64,000 nucleotides of DNA from Amphiura filiformis (GCF_039555335.1 NC_092640.1:27437446-27501445); one strand, 5' to 3'; shown: positions 46,001-55,576, counted from the stretch's first letter. Translations and numbers: made by a program. The notes: generated by a model not told the origin, from the sequence alone.

Positions 46001-47607
46001 TCAGTTAGTAAGTAAGCTAGTAACATACACTAATATAGGGGTGGTACCGCTATGCGGTCCACCAAAAACAATATCATCTTTACCTTTTTTAACATGCTAC
46101 CTTTAGTTTATTATGTTTACGTTATTAAAGTTATTACGGTATTATACCTGTATTTCTTTATCTTAGGGGTATCCTATTCAGACTACAGTGACGTATTCTG
46201 GACAGCAGTAGACGGTATGAATGTGGAGAAATACAAGAAACACCTTCTGGCTGATATTATACCAGCAGTACCAGGCATGACAGAGGCACTTGGTAGGTCA
46301 CTTACACTCACCCCAGTACCCATCCCACCCCAAACACGTTATATACCCCCACCCAGAGTCTCAGCTAGGAATTGAGGTTTGCCCATCATTTGAATAAAAT
46401 TGTCTGTCCTAATGTGACCTTTAAAACAATTACCAGACTTCTGCAGCCTATAGGAGGTTTATAGAGTTCAAACATGTATTGCTATAGCCTTGTTTTGCAA
46501 ATTTGGTCTACTTTTAAGTCAATAGTCTTTCTCAACACCTACAATTATAATGTAGCATCTATCAAAAGAATTAATTTTGCCCGTCCCGTGAGCTAATTTC
46601 CAGGCTGTCTGAAACGACGGGCAGACGGGTGGCTAGCTAAGACACTTGGCCCACCCCACCCCACACATGCCCGATTTTATTCCGAAAATAAATCAGCAGC
46701 ATTGGACATGAGCATAGTACGGGTATCGCAGTTGTGCCTATTTGCTTTAAGCCTGGGGGTGAAGTGTACGGGAAAGTGACACGGTTTGGTGTGTGTGTGT
46801 GTGTGTGTGTGGGGGGGGGGTACTTTTAAAGTGATTATGGTATACCGATGGGTGGCTTTTCAATGTAGACCAATCATTCCAACATGGCTATTGAAAAGTG
46901 CCCGTAAAAGCGCCTAATTTGGGAAATTTGAGTGTCGAGAATACATTGTGGCAAAATGTTTGCATATAAAATGATAAGATTATGAAACATGTATAGGCAT
47001 ACTGTAAATACACTTAGAACGATCTACATTTGTATCTACATTCTCAGAATCAGGAGTCAGTGTTTTGGACATTGGCTGTGGCACCGGCCCAGCCAGTATA
47101 CTCCTTGCAGCTGCCTTTCCGAATAGCACCGTTTTGGCAGTGGACACAAGTGATGAAGCGCTTGAAATCATACAATCGAAAGTTCTCAAGCAGAACCTTA
47201 ATAACATCACCGTAGCGAAACAAGACGCGTCTATGCTTCCTTCAGACTGGTCAGGAAAGTTTGACTTTGTCTTGGCTAATGATATGGTCCACGATGCTGC
47301 CCAGCCAGGGGACGTATTACGTTGTTGCTACGAAGTGCTGAAGATTGGTGGTTCATTGGTTGTGAACGATTGCTATATCCATAGCTCAATGGCTAAGAAT
47401 ATCCAGTTTCCATATGCACCTATGATTTATAACTTTAGTGTTTTAAATTGCATGCCCGTGTCCTTAAATGAAGATGGTATGGGATTCGGTGCAGCTTGGG
47501 GTATTGAAAAAGCGGAAGAAATGATAAGAGCTGCAGGGTTTACAGAGGTCCAGTTAACTCAATGCCCGACGGATATGGACGCGATGTTTGTATGTAAAAA
47601 GACATAG
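31840..47607 (+). CDS. SAM-dependent methyltransferase, copy C (four exons, 362 aa)
   Basis: The exons are 31840-32021, 32440-32660, 46167-46292 and 47048-47607; the total of 1089 bp is 362 codons plus tag. All junctions are GT-AG. Residues 1-134 form the N-terminal helical domain. Residues 177-362 form the SAM domain: VLDIGCGTG at 182-190, the acidic Asp209 of VLAVDTSDEA, and FDFVLANDMVHD at 248-259. The protein ends Cys-Lys-Lys-Thr. This is the only copy in the window with an undisturbed 3' end; an AATAAA follows at 47729-47734. Intron 2 is 13.5 kb because of nested transposons, while introns 1 and 3 are short. It resembles the Rv2258c-like methyltransferases. The reaction and substrate are unknown. 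Confidence 0.88.
32440..32660 (+). CDS. Copy C exon 2
   Basis: It follows acceptor acatgcag and ends at donor gtatga; it is 221 bp. It encodes YVREWLGAMVTGKIVEL ... VNCFKKDGPKG. An (ACC)n tract starts 34 bp after the donor. Confidence 0.88.
34054..35533 (-). pseudogene. Decayed nuclease-like gene with Cys-rich tail (repeat family)
   Basis: Minus-strand pieces, in order, belong to an uncharacterised protein family that recurs in marine-invertebrate genomes (identified from memory). First comes SHTALLWLQYKDIF at about 35440-35400. Then follow YFAASGHILYAKSAYIYLQM (35345-35285), TIIFDGYEDATNLRR (about 35075), NKQCFINLLSDKLEMTGCIT (about 34965-34905) and DTDDTDLLVLLIYYAELNAH (about 34840-34780). 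HILLIHAVLGCDTTFRLFGI (about 34690-34630) and a C-terminal Cys-rich stretch (YGLPCSTACTVCRG, about 34230-34185) complete the order. DTDDTDLLVLL recalls the acidic core of PIN/XPG-like nucleases; the tail recalls CRC/tesmin motifs. Stops and frame changes separate the pieces, so it is not functional. Confidence 0.65.
35590..35760 (-). repeat. In-frame 36-bp minisatellite (KQPPEEL repeats)
   Basis: The minus strand encodes about four 12-residue units of the type Asn-Glu-Lys-Gln-Pro-Pro-Glu-Glu-Leu (also NKEQAPEEQ, YEEQSPENL). The period is a multiple of three and substitutions keep the Pro-Glu core. It lies just upstream of the decayed gene and may have been part of its N-terminal region. Confidence 0.6.
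35933..36103. repeat. Near-perfect long hairpin
   Basis: The arms agacgacaggcaggtccaat and its exact complement pair around a short centre (ggctgcgccggc). Outer arms gagaataaacgataggaat also pair, with one interruption. The stem totals roughly 75 bp. It is likely a small palindromic MITE, with no coding content. Confidence 0.8.
36434..36740 (+). pseudogene. Inverted partial copy of the Cys-rich tail
   Basis: The plus strand reads CGCKKDCANKN, a stop, then TCRKYGLPCSTTCTEC and a Pro-Pro-Asp-Ile-Lys-Ile-Asp-Ala-Thr-Glu acidic end. It is the reverse complement of the 34060-34415 region. It confirms the C-terminal Cys-rich motif of the decayed family and forms a 36.4/34.2-kb inverted pair. Confidence 0.65.
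36840..37256 (+). pseudogene. LINE reverse transcriptase C-terminal part, upstream half
   Basis: The plus-strand frames give KHVTDFRCLGSMVRFG, ALAWTAFWKLEQLWRG and CVTVLLCGCGSWVVS. After a frame change comes RRLRFVEHVLRLPE at 37256. This is the thumb and C-terminal region of an endonuclease-reverse transcriptase LINE common in cnidarians and echinoderms. It continues beyond a large insertion at 44372-44590. Confidence 0.75.
37490..38140. repeat. Minisatellite (ggtcatctgaggtcaaatt)
   Basis: This is an array of about 140-bp units with cggggctcaaactcggtgg, ggtcatttgaggtcaaatgactaaaa and atgggcatgaaacttggt. It is related in style to the block at 6290-8430. It is non-coding. Confidence 0.8.
38141..39920. 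other. Interior of the 7.1-kb insertion, no gene seen
   Basis: No frame over 75 codons and no recognisable family are present. A few CG-containing stretches (about 38570-38610 and 39410-39430) stand out from the AT-rich background without further signal. Confidence 0.4.
39931..40080 (-). repeat. tRNA-like sequence with (AAAT)n tract (SINE or tRNA pseudogene)
   Basis: On the minus strand, 40076-40005 reads gctgtcatagctcattggta ... gttggttcgaatccgcctg, with recognisable A box (tagctcattggta) and B box (ggttcgaatcc). The anticodon stem is mismatched, so it is not a functional tRNA. A (aaat)n tract at 39931-39957 lies on its 3' side, as in a SINE tail. Confidence 0.55.
40360..40440 (+). repeat. 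tRNA-like sequence (pseudogene or SINE head)
   Basis: It reads gttggcttagtggtcttgc ... gagatcgattcccacctctg, with A-box-like and B-box-like blocks, followed by a T run at 40430. The acceptor stem does not close well. It is a tRNA-derived remnant. Confidence 0.45.
40725..41500. repeat. TIR-like repeats (tatatccgacgtaat) around a Myb/SANT start
   Basis: The blocks cggacttaaattacgtcggt, agtgtgaatgagcgtcggat, ccgacgtaatgtg and gaccgatcgaaacgttacg occur twice (about 40735-40970 and 41260-41490). Between them a plus-strand ATG at 41096 opens MDAGANIKRNRGMNWQEKET, followed by Leu-Ala-Leu-Leu. This resembles the start of a Myb/SANT-like domain of Harbinger-type elements. It soon runs into repeat sequence. 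Confidence 0.55.
42117..42395 (+). pseudogene. Myb/SANT-like DNA-binding domain fragment (Harbinger-type)
   Basis: The plus strand reads RGVNWNDKETLAILKIWRDT, then ESISGIKKALGGDSHAIT and a stop. A shifted frame then gives VIKALKTLHRTLHDRVKNSG and AIDHPYWDNLHEF. This is the Myb_DNA-bind type domain that accompanies PIF/Harbinger transposases. Frameshifted and lacking a transposase, it is a fossil. Confidence 0.65.
42925..43016. repeat. (AAT)n microsatellite
   Basis: This is a pure aat repeat of about 92 bp. The poly-Asn open frame over it is an artefact. Confidence 0.97.
43252..43486. mobile_element. Palindromic MITE with TA target, 235 bp
   Basis: The ends CGCTGGCGAAGTTACGTCAT and inverted CGCTGGCGAAGTTACATAAT are flanked by TA (43250-43251, 43487-43488). 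The arms include gattaattaccatagcaata. It splits a copy of the 'ccggtaatag ... attgccgac' repeat also seen at 41190-41245, so its insertion is datable relative to that repeat. Confidence 0.85.
44122..44204 (+). tRNA. Class II tRNA-like sequence (Leu/Ser type), probably pseudogene
   Basis: It reads gtggccgagtggtctaaggc (A box), a long variable region and gagttcgaaccccgcctctgcca (B box, T arm, 3' end), with a T run (aaaatttt) shortly after. The 3' acceptor strand (cctctgcc) does not pair with the 5' end (gacaagt), and the anticodon stem is weak. A functional tRNA is unlikely; a tRNA-derived SINE or pseudogene is preferred. Confidence 0.45.
44372..44590 (+). pseudogene. LINE reverse transcriptase C-terminal end, downstream half
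   Basis: It continues the frame of 36840-37256: GKPVGEYALCVLTHGKTAKR, then Lys-Leu-Gly-Arg-Gln-Gln and further broken frames ending near 44583 in a Cys-Ser-Ala-Ala-Glu-Gly-like end (ctctgcagctgaagg). A gatgatgatcatgatgatga tail follows. Confidence 0.7.
45361..45758. mobile_element. MITE family M9, copy 3
   Basis: The element spans 45370-45749 (380 bp) with the exact duplication ggccaggcc (45361-45369, 45750-45758). It is in the same orientation as copy 2. It lies in intron 2 of methyltransferase C. Confidence 0.9.
46167..46292 (+). CDS. Copy C exon 3
   Basis: This 126-bp exon lies between atcttag and gtaggt. It encodes GVSYSDYSDVFWTAVDGMN ... HLLADIIPAVPGMTEAL. A split Gly codon joins it to exon 2, and a split Glu codon joins it to exon 4. 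Confidence 0.87.
47048..47607 (+). CDS. Copy C exon 4 (Rossmann/SAM domain) with original stop
   Basis: The acceptor is ttctcag at 47041-47047. The SAM loop is VLDIGCGTGPAS; note Pro-Ala after the loop, where copies A and B have Ala-Thr. It ends in tgt aaa aag aca tag. This exon defines the ancestral 3' end used to recognise the insertions in copies A and B. Confidence 0.9.
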
Positions 47608-47734
47608 AGTCATGGCTGGTATACTATTGCTGGCTACTATAGTTTGATATAAACAGCACCTATTGTGTAAATATACTTAACAATTAGATAGCTTGTAGAA
47701 ATACCGCTAAAGTGTGCGGTGATTGCATAATAAA

Positions 47735-48137
47735 TTGATGGCAAAATGAAGTGACCCCTGAAAACGCCCCCAGATGATAAGCATCCCAATTAAGCACCCC
47801 TTAATAAGTGTTAACTGCAAAGCTGGGACACATGTTAAAATACACGGATTACCATGTGAACCACACAGTTCTTGGTTTAAACTTCTGATAACTGATAATT
47901 TGGCAACATTTTGACCAACAATTGTCTGATTCAAGTTCGTTCTGATAGTTCCATACATTTTGTACAGGCAGGGGCGTAGCAAGCGGGTGGAGAGGGTGGA
48001 CGAAATCCATTGGCCCGAGGGTTCAGGGGCCCCGAGCCAAAGCGAACATTAAATGAGGGATAAAAGAGAACGAAAGAAAAAAAAGGAAGAAAGAAAGATA
48101 GAAGGAAGGAAGGAAGAAAGAAAGAAAGAATTTAAAA

Positions 48138-48221
<84 letters not shown>

Positions 48222-49810
48222 AAAAAGAAAAAGAATGAAGACTACGTATTCTACTTGATGACCCTCTATTCGGTTATTAGCTTGGGCCCTGTTAAATGAT
48301 TTATATACTTGGGGTTCAGATGGTAATGAAAGCATATCCACAGAGCCTCGCTAACTGACATTGTAATACTCATTATCATACTCATTATCATATTATCATA
48401 CTTTAAACATTCAGTGTATTGTTAAATAATGTTGACTAATTAATTAACATGATTAACAAAACTAAACACTAAACCGGTTGGATGGTTTGTCCTAGTTACA
48501 TATCTTGATGGCCACCTGTAAGTTTTGTCATAAGGCAGTTTAAATTCAAAAAAATTATCACCAAAATGATACACTTCAAATTTAACATTTCCGTCTTTGT
48601 GGTATTTACAGTAGCAAGGGGTCCCTAGTGTTAGGAAATTGTGTTTCCATATACAAAATAAATATAAAAGAAACAAAGATCATAGTAAAGGCGGGCTCGC
48701 TCCTTCTTTGTCATCTTCCATGAGCATGATGAGCGGATTAATAATATTATAATATTGGGTCATATAAGTATCATAATTTACAAAAAAAATAGGGACATAA
48801 AGAATGTAATTTAACCTTACGTATGTGAAGGTTGTCATTCATCCAAGTACTGTTTAATTAAATATAAAATTAAAGTCTTAAAAACATTTAATAGATTCAC
48901 GAATTTTGAGAGACTACGGTTTCTGACCACTGGCGAGATATAGTGTTTCCAGGGGTCGTTGGCAGGGGTCTACAATTCTGTAGTCAGGAACATTCCCAAG
49001 AAGTTTGACTCTAAATCAACGACCTCTGGCAACACTATCTCACACATTCTCACCAGTGACCAATGATGACCAATTACCGCCAGATAAACATACGGCCTGA
49101 AGATGCACCTAGGATAATGGTGCGATACCGTAGCATCTTAAAAAACGCGAGTCCAGTTGAATGGTTTAAGAGTTTAATTTGATAAACGTAATAATGTATT
49201 TATTTGTACGTTATTTGTCCATATTGCACACAACAAGTTAGATATATGTCCTAAATTAGACCTGTTCTAAATGGAGGTCAGTCCTACCAGGTAGACGCGT
49301 TTTATATTTAAACACCATCTTCGTTCTGTGATATAAAAGGATCAAGTAAGAGTGACCACCAGTTAAAGGGTGGTTTAAGAGATTTCAGAATAGAGGTTTT
49401 TTTTTCTTAAAATGCCCTTTTTTAATATGAACACTTGAAACATCCTAAACACAGTTATTATTTTGATCACAAAAATTGGTTACAGCTAATATTACTACAA
49501 CAGAATTATTTATTGAATATCATAGTTTGGCCGCCATGTTAAACAGGCCGTGGGAAGGTCACTGAGCTTCTTTTCTAGTCCAAACATTTCCGTTACAAAA
49601 GCATATATATCACCAACAAATATTTCCGTTCACAGGATAAGAAGCGTACCATGGCTTTGTATGAACAATTGTATGTATTGATTAATTGTGTTTTCAACTG
49701 ATTGAGTGTCCCAGGTTAAAGAAGAAATGAAACAAACAAACTAGTTCAATGGTATAAAATTGAGCAACAAATAATTACAAACTTGAGTAAAACTTAGGCC
49801 TACATGATAC
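47735..49810. other. Intergenic, with (GAAA)n tract
   Basis: A (gaaa)n microsatellite occupies about 48060-48237; the Lys/Glu/Arg-rich and Phe/Leu-rich frames over it are artefacts. A short inverted repeat (about 48945-49055) contains gcgagatatagtgtttcc / inverted. No gene is seen. Confidence 0.6.
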
Positions 49811-49819
49811 GGGTGAACG

Positions 49820-50299
49820 GAGGGGGGGGGGGGGTCTTCAAAAATGTTGTACGTGGATGTGCCGCACAGGCTTTCGGATGATGACTTTCTGACCTATTTG
49901 CCCACCCATTAATATATCAATTTTTCACAAAAAAACATCCAAATTTGCCCAAATTGGATGCTTTTAGAGCACAATTGCGTATTGGTTATAACATTGGAGT
50001 ATTATATTTTCTGTCAGAAAGTTTAAGCAAATATCTAGAGGGGTACGTTACACTCTCTTACGATATCTTTGATCGAAAGTTTTCAAAAGATAAGGAGATA
50101 TGCAGATATGTCCTTACTACCACCATGTAAGCAGGCACTGGTGATTCATTGTGGAAACATTGTTGACAATGGGTGGAATGAAAACATGGAACCTAAATGG
50201 GTTGAAACTGTAATACATGAGGATGTCCAAATACTATTGGTAGAGAATGACTATGACGATTTTTCAGAAAATAGCGATTTGAGTGATCCTGAGGATTAA
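49820..50299 (+). pseudogene. Dispersed repeat and C-terminal remnant of the Cys-rich family
   Basis: 49820-49965 matches the repeat at 8920-9065. The frame 50069-50299 gives MSLLPPCKQALVIHCGNIVD, later an acidic Tyr-Asp-Asp-Phe-Ser-Glu-Asn-Ser-Asp end. The Leu-Pro-Pro-x-Lys-x-Ala-Leu-x-x-His stretch and the acidic end resemble the region flanking the Cys-rich motif in the decayed family at 34.1 kb, here with the Cys-rich part lost. Weak evidence. Confidence 0.35.
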
Positions 50300-50714
50300 A
50301 ACAAAGAGAAATGCATCAATGAAACCATGCAATAACGGGCAATGTATAACACTGTAAGCAACACTTTTGCGGCATTCTAGTTTACAAGTTGCTTTTGGGT
50401 TCTTCTTTGATACATAATAGCAATTCTGGTAGTCATCAGTGCTGCCATTTTTAATTAGAATCTACCTTTACAACCCTGAAGTGCTTCATTATAAGTTCAA
50501 AAAGTCAAAGACAAGTATTAATTTTTTTCAACTTAAGTAACATTTCCTGACGCTTTTTCGTTGATATCATACTTTCCTTCAATTATGTCGGCCATTTTGA
50601 AAAAAAAAATAGCACCCTCTCCTGTGACATCCTATTACCTTCGTATTAATAACTGACCTAGTAATGCTTTACCGCTATCAATAACAACATCCAAAATCTG
50701 ATGAAGTATACCAT

Positions 50715-50765
50715 TTAAGGGATCTGGAATGAGCGTTTTGAGCGTTTCGACAGTATTTGCCCCCC
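50715..50765. repeat. Isolated end of the TTAA hairpin MITE
   Basis: ttaagggatctggaatgagc and the following gcgtttcgacagtatttg match the ends of the 12034-12746 family. No partner end is present; it is followed by a C run. Confidence 0.6.
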
Positions 50766-51229
50766 CCCCTTTCGGCTCGCCAAAATTTCTTGGCCCCCCC
50801 AATTTTACCCTCCCCAGGGCTCATAATTATTGCACAGCCTCTAATACTATAATAGTGTTATTTGAAGTTTGCAAAATAAAAATTTAAGTTTGTTTGTCCC
50901 TCATGGTACACCATACAAAATAGAAATCTCGATAAACATTAAAAATGTAACCAGTGGTTTGAACCATGTTTGAACTTCATGCTCCATGATTTGACTTGAC
51001 CTGAATGAACTAACTACATGAACTAAGTATCGTGTGCGTAATATACAAAAGAACAATCTGGTAAAGCATTTTAGTAGTAGTATATCCAAAGCATAAGTGC
51101 AACCGATAAGTGGACAGATAGTGTCAGAAACTATTCTCGTATGTCTCCTCCGAGCTCCGAGAAGTAACGGTAACATACCACAAAATGGCGTCACCGCTTA
51201 ATACCTGTTCAAAAGTTGCTCTAATAACA

Positions 51230-52849
51230 CCCGCTAGTCATAAGGGTCGCTAGTCATAAGGATCGCTAGTCATAAGGGTCGTCAGTCATAAGGTTCACTA
51301 ATCATAATATAAAAAAAGGACCGCTAGTCATAAGGGTCAATAATCATAATATAAAAAAAGGACCGCTAATCATAATAGAAAGAAAGGCTCGCTAGTCATA
51401 ATACAAAAAAGGACCGCTAGTCATAACAGAAAAAAGGCTTGCTAGTCATAATAGAAAAAAAGGACCGCTAGTCATAATGCAAAAAGAGGTTCGCTAGTCA
51501 TAATCAAAAATAGGACCGCTAGTCATAATGAAAAAAATCACGGCCGCTAGTCATAATATAACAAAAGGACCGCCAGTCATAATAGAGAAACACGTTCGCT
51601 AGTCATAATATAAATTTAGGACCGCTAGTCATAATAAAAAAAGGACCGCTAATCATAATAAAAAAGGACCGCTAGGACCGTTAGTCATAATAAAAAGGAG
51701 CCTTAATAAAAAGTAAGAACTAGAGAGCGGTTAGTGCTTCTTTGCAGCCGTGCGGGGCAAACTATTTGGATATCTACATTTCGCAGTTAGTGGTCCTTTT
51801 TTTGTTTTTTAACATACTGTAGCAACCCCCAGCCAGCCCCATACCTCACTTCGGTTTGTAACTAATAAAAATTCTAGTTTCCGTGTTCTATGGTTTCAAA
51901 TATTAACGTTTTAATGATATGCTTTATTTTAAGGCACATATCTTAATATAACATGAATTAAGGGACCGTTCACAAACACTTGTTAGGGGGGAGCTTCATA
52001 CAAAAGGAGGGGGCCCTGAAAAAATGACCAAAAATCTTCCTGGGATATTTTACAATAACATTTAAAAATCATTTAAAAATATTGTTGTAGTGTGTTTCAT
52101 ACAAATATTTAAAAAAAAATCATGACATTTGTATAACCCGACATTTAATGTTATCAAATTGTTTTACTAAATAAAAAAGCTACCTAATTGAGAATAATAA
52201 TATTTGTATAATACCGTAGTTGAGGTCAAAGAGCATGCAGAGATCATCAAACAGCTCTAGTTCTAATTCTTTAGCTTAGCAGACCCCTTTCTCCTTCATG
52301 ACAAGCGATAAATTTTTTATTATGACTAGCGAACCTTCTATTGTATTATGGTTAGCATTCCTTTTTTTTTATTATGACTAGCGGTCCTTTTTTTATTATG
52401 ACTAGCGGTCCTAAATTCTGACTAGCGAACGTGTTTCTCTATTATGACTGGCGGTCCTTTTGTTATGTTATGACTAGCGGCCGTGAATTTTTTCATTATG
52501 ACTATCGGTCCTTTTTCTTGATTATGACTAGCGGACCTCTTTTTGCATTATGACTAGTGGTCCTCTTTTTCTATTATGACTAGCGAGCCTTTTTCTCTAT
52601 TATGACTAGCGGTCCTTTTTTTCTATTATGACTAGCGAGCCTTTTTTTTCTATTATGACTAGCGGTCCTCTTTTTCTATTATGACTAGCGAACCTTTTTT
52701 TCTATTTATGACTAGCGGGCCTTATGACTAATGAACCCTCTTTCTTATGACTAGCGAACCCTTTGTTTTATTTATGACTAGCGAACTCATGGTATAGGAA
52801 ACTACACGTTATGACTAGCTACCCTTATGACTAGCGACGTGTAACCGTT
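51230..52849. mobile_element. Foldback-type element with tandem-repeat arms, 1.62 kb
   Basis: The left arm (51230 to about 51715) is about 19 units of accgctagtcataat plus an A-rich spacer. The right arm (about 52300-52849) is the inverse (attatgactagcggtcc). The middle is about 580 bp and includes a fragment of the CCCAGCAAACAC repeat. The 9-bp flanks ctaataaca (51221-51229) and ctaatcaca (52850-52858) differ at one base. Arms of tandem repeats and a 9-bp duplication are the hallmarks of Drosophila Foldback elements. No coding sequence. Confidence 0.85.
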
Positions 52850-53266
52850 CTAATCACAGGATGCGCCCAAGGCATCGGTAAAGAAACGGCTTTGTTTCTT
52901 GCTCGAGATTCACAGCGTCGCTTCAAGGTGTATGCTACTATGCGTAATATGGTGACAAGGCAGAAAGAGCTGAAAACAGAGGCAGGGAATATTGTTGACG
53001 ATACACTGTTTATTCGGGAATTGGATGTTACCAAGCAAGAAACTATTGATATCGTTATAAAGGAAATTATCGACAAGGAAAGAAAAATCGATGTTTTGGG
53101 TAAGATTTTCCGGTTATCCCGTAATTACAACAAATTTACGAGATAACCGCAAAATGTTTTCCCGTACTTTTACAGGGACCAGTAAAATTACGGTTTTAAA
53201 TTTTACTTTCAATGTGTTTAAGCAGGATTAAGAAGGGGTTAGGGATACACATGGGTTTGTAGGCCC

Positions 53267-54252
53267 ATTCTCCGATAAAGTGTAAGTGAAGTGATCAAGT
53301 TTGGTCTCAGGAATGACAAAATGCCAACCACAAAGAATTCATGAAAATCATTCAGAATCGTAAGCTTTAATAGTTTCAGAACACAAAACAATGCATGGGT
53401 GATTTTTCAACAATAGGCTACTTCATTTTGAGTAATATTACTACGTATTGGTGGTAACGTATATGTGGTAACGTATCTGTGAAGCCCTTTCCCACCTTTG
53501 TCTTAATCGTGCAAGTGTAAAAACTTACAGACTTAATACCCATTCCTGATCAGTCATCACCCAATGTACTAAAGCCTGGTATGGTATTTGGCTCCATTTA
53601 TCACAGCGTTTTTTCCGAAGGGGGTAGAATTTAGGTAACGTATCTGTGACAACATGAACGTAACGTCAGGACTTTTTGCCATTAAAAGACCTGATTTTCT
53701 TATACTTCGAAACGATTGTGTTATGTACCACATTATATAATACAACTATGGAGCCTGCTTGATCCATCACATACGAGAACATTCATCTAGCCAATTATTT
53801 CCACAGATTGTTATCCATTAGAAATATGGTAACGTATCTGTGAACTGAACAATATTGGTGACATAGTCTCAAAGACCTGTTGGAAAAAGTTAATAACACA
53901 ATGATGTGTTGTGATGTTTTATACTTTATAATTAGGGCATGATACCAGCTAATGAAAAGTACCTATAATCCAGTATAATGCGCGCATGTTTAGCGAGCAG
54001 TGACACATTATACGGAACGCACCTTGGCTGGCGACATGGAGGAAAACAATGGGTATGCATAATCAGCTTTATTGTTTTATACTTCCTAGGCATGTTACAA
54101 CCTCTAGCCCCACACATTTTAGACAGCAACTCCTAAGTATAAGTTATATTAATAAAAGTTATTCCTTTCTGACGAAACAAGTTTGAATACGACTGGAAAC
54201 TATGGGCGACACATATTTGGCATTTTGAACACTTTATCGGAGAATGTGCCTT
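53267..54252. repeat. Inverted-repeat element in intron 1 of the SDR
   Basis: The ends ggcccattctccgataaagtgt and inverted ggcacattctccgataaagtgt lie about 980 bp apart. The interior repeats ggtaacgtatctgtga four times (about 53456, 53468, 53634, 53828; the first is slightly altered). It is probably a non-autonomous TIR element; the target site is unclear (TA possible). Confidence 0.65.
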
Positions 54253-54984
54253 ATGAATGTGTATTATATATAGGTGTGTGGGTGGCGCGGGGGGGGGGGT
54301 AGGTAGGTGGTTCTGATCACAAAAAGGTGTTGCTTATGGCTAGTTCCCGTAAAATTACGGGAAATTTCGAAATACGGGCGTCCGATAATTTACAGTCTTT
54401 TTTTACTGTGAGTGATGTTGGCATGGTTGGGCTACCTCCGATGACGTCGCAGAACATAAACCAGCGTCAGCGATTATGGAGCACGTTGACTGGGAAAACG
54501 TAAAGGTGTTGGAGAGGGTGGACCTGGAATGGACCTGGAAACAATTCATATTAGAACTTAAAGACCCAGACTGAACCGTGACAAAGGGTTAAACCTTGAC
54601 CCTGTCTGGGAAAACCTCCTGACCCCCCGAACCTAGGGGGCGGCACAACATCTTCTTGTTTGACGTCATATACACATGTCATCGAAGGTATCCCAACATC
54701 ACTAGCAACAACAAATCTTCAGAACATCCGCTGAAGACGTAGTCTACTGTAGTAAACCATTTTATTTTTTAATATCATCCCTCTAATCCCTCAGGCCATG
54801 GAAATCCAGTAATGACTAGCTGTTCTGATCCAACAGATAGCTATCCGTAGGAAACCATTTTAATTTATCATGCCTCGCGCCTCTAATCCCTCTGACCATG
54901 GAAGATCCACTAATGACCTGTTCTTGCTATCCATGCATGGAAAAATGTTCTTGGCAGGTAATCTTTGTCAAAGACGACTCACTA

Positions 54985-55120
54985 TCCCTCCCGACGATCC
55001 TTGTCAAGTGGGGAGGGAGCGGCGACGCCGCGACAGCGAGTCGCGAAGCGACGAAGATCGAGCCGGTCGCCGCGAATTGGCCGGCTCCCTGTCGCGGCGG
55101 CGCTATTCTACTACTGGGTA
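54985..55120. other. GC- and CpG-rich island in intron 1 of the SDR
   Basis: About 135 bp (gcggcgacgccgcgacagcg, tcgcgaagcgacg, ggccggctccctgtcgcggc) is far more GC-rich than its surroundings. A short duplicated segment (54775-54830 and 54875-54930; ctctaatccctc ... ccatgg) precedes it. The function is unknown; it could be a repeat-borne CpG island. Confidence 0.5.
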
Positions 55121-55396
55121 TTTTTACTAGCTGATACAATATTTTTGTGGGAAAATAACCAACGCAGTTTAAAATACCCTCCAAGGCCGCATCATTTCAC
55201 ATTTTAGGTGGGATTGAGCCGACGGGGACCCAGCTACGGCCGCCATTGAGGTGTAGGAATGCGTGGAATTGGATTCGCATAATGTCTAGTCCTTACACAT
55301 AGCATAGTGGTCCTTGACCACAAATTGCGGACTGAATCTATTTTTTTTTTTGCTTTCTAAGTTTTCTACAAGAAAAAAATCTCAAACTCATTTCAG

Positions 55397-55576
55397 TAAA
55401 CAACGCAGGCTGGAGCACCGGAGCCTGGTGGGAAACCAGTCCAATGGACACGTTCTATAACGTCATGGAAGTCAACTATTTTGGATGCGTCAGAATGACT
55501 AGGGCGGTAGTCCCGTACATGAAAGAGAAACGGAGTGGCAAGATTCTCCAAATGTCAAGTGTACATGGATTTCATA
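55397..55576 (+). pseudogene. SDR exon with NNAG motif
   Basis: It lies between acceptor tttcag and donor gtatgc. It encodes the conserved NNAG strand, the Asn-Tyr-Phe-Gly helix (VMEVNYFGCVRMTRA) and the catalytic Ser region (ILQMSSVHGFH). The exon itself is undamaged. Confidence 0.85.

Noticed and set aside
48053-48341. Lys/Glu/Arg-rich and Phe/Leu-rich frames
   Set aside because: They are translations of a (GAAA)n tract on either strand.
51230-52849. Regular short repeats resembling a CRISPR array
   Set aside because: The spacers are short A/T runs, the repeats invert half-way, 9-bp target duplications flank the block and the context is eukaryotic. It is a foldback transposon.
54985-55120. 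Bacterial contamination
   Set aside because: It is only about 135 bp, continuous with host intron on both sides, and without bacterial gene structure.
54870-55207. Arg/Ser-rich open frames in the GC-rich island
   Set aside because: Overlapping frames on both strands are expected from GC-rich low-complexity sequence. There are no conserved motifs and no matching splice sites.
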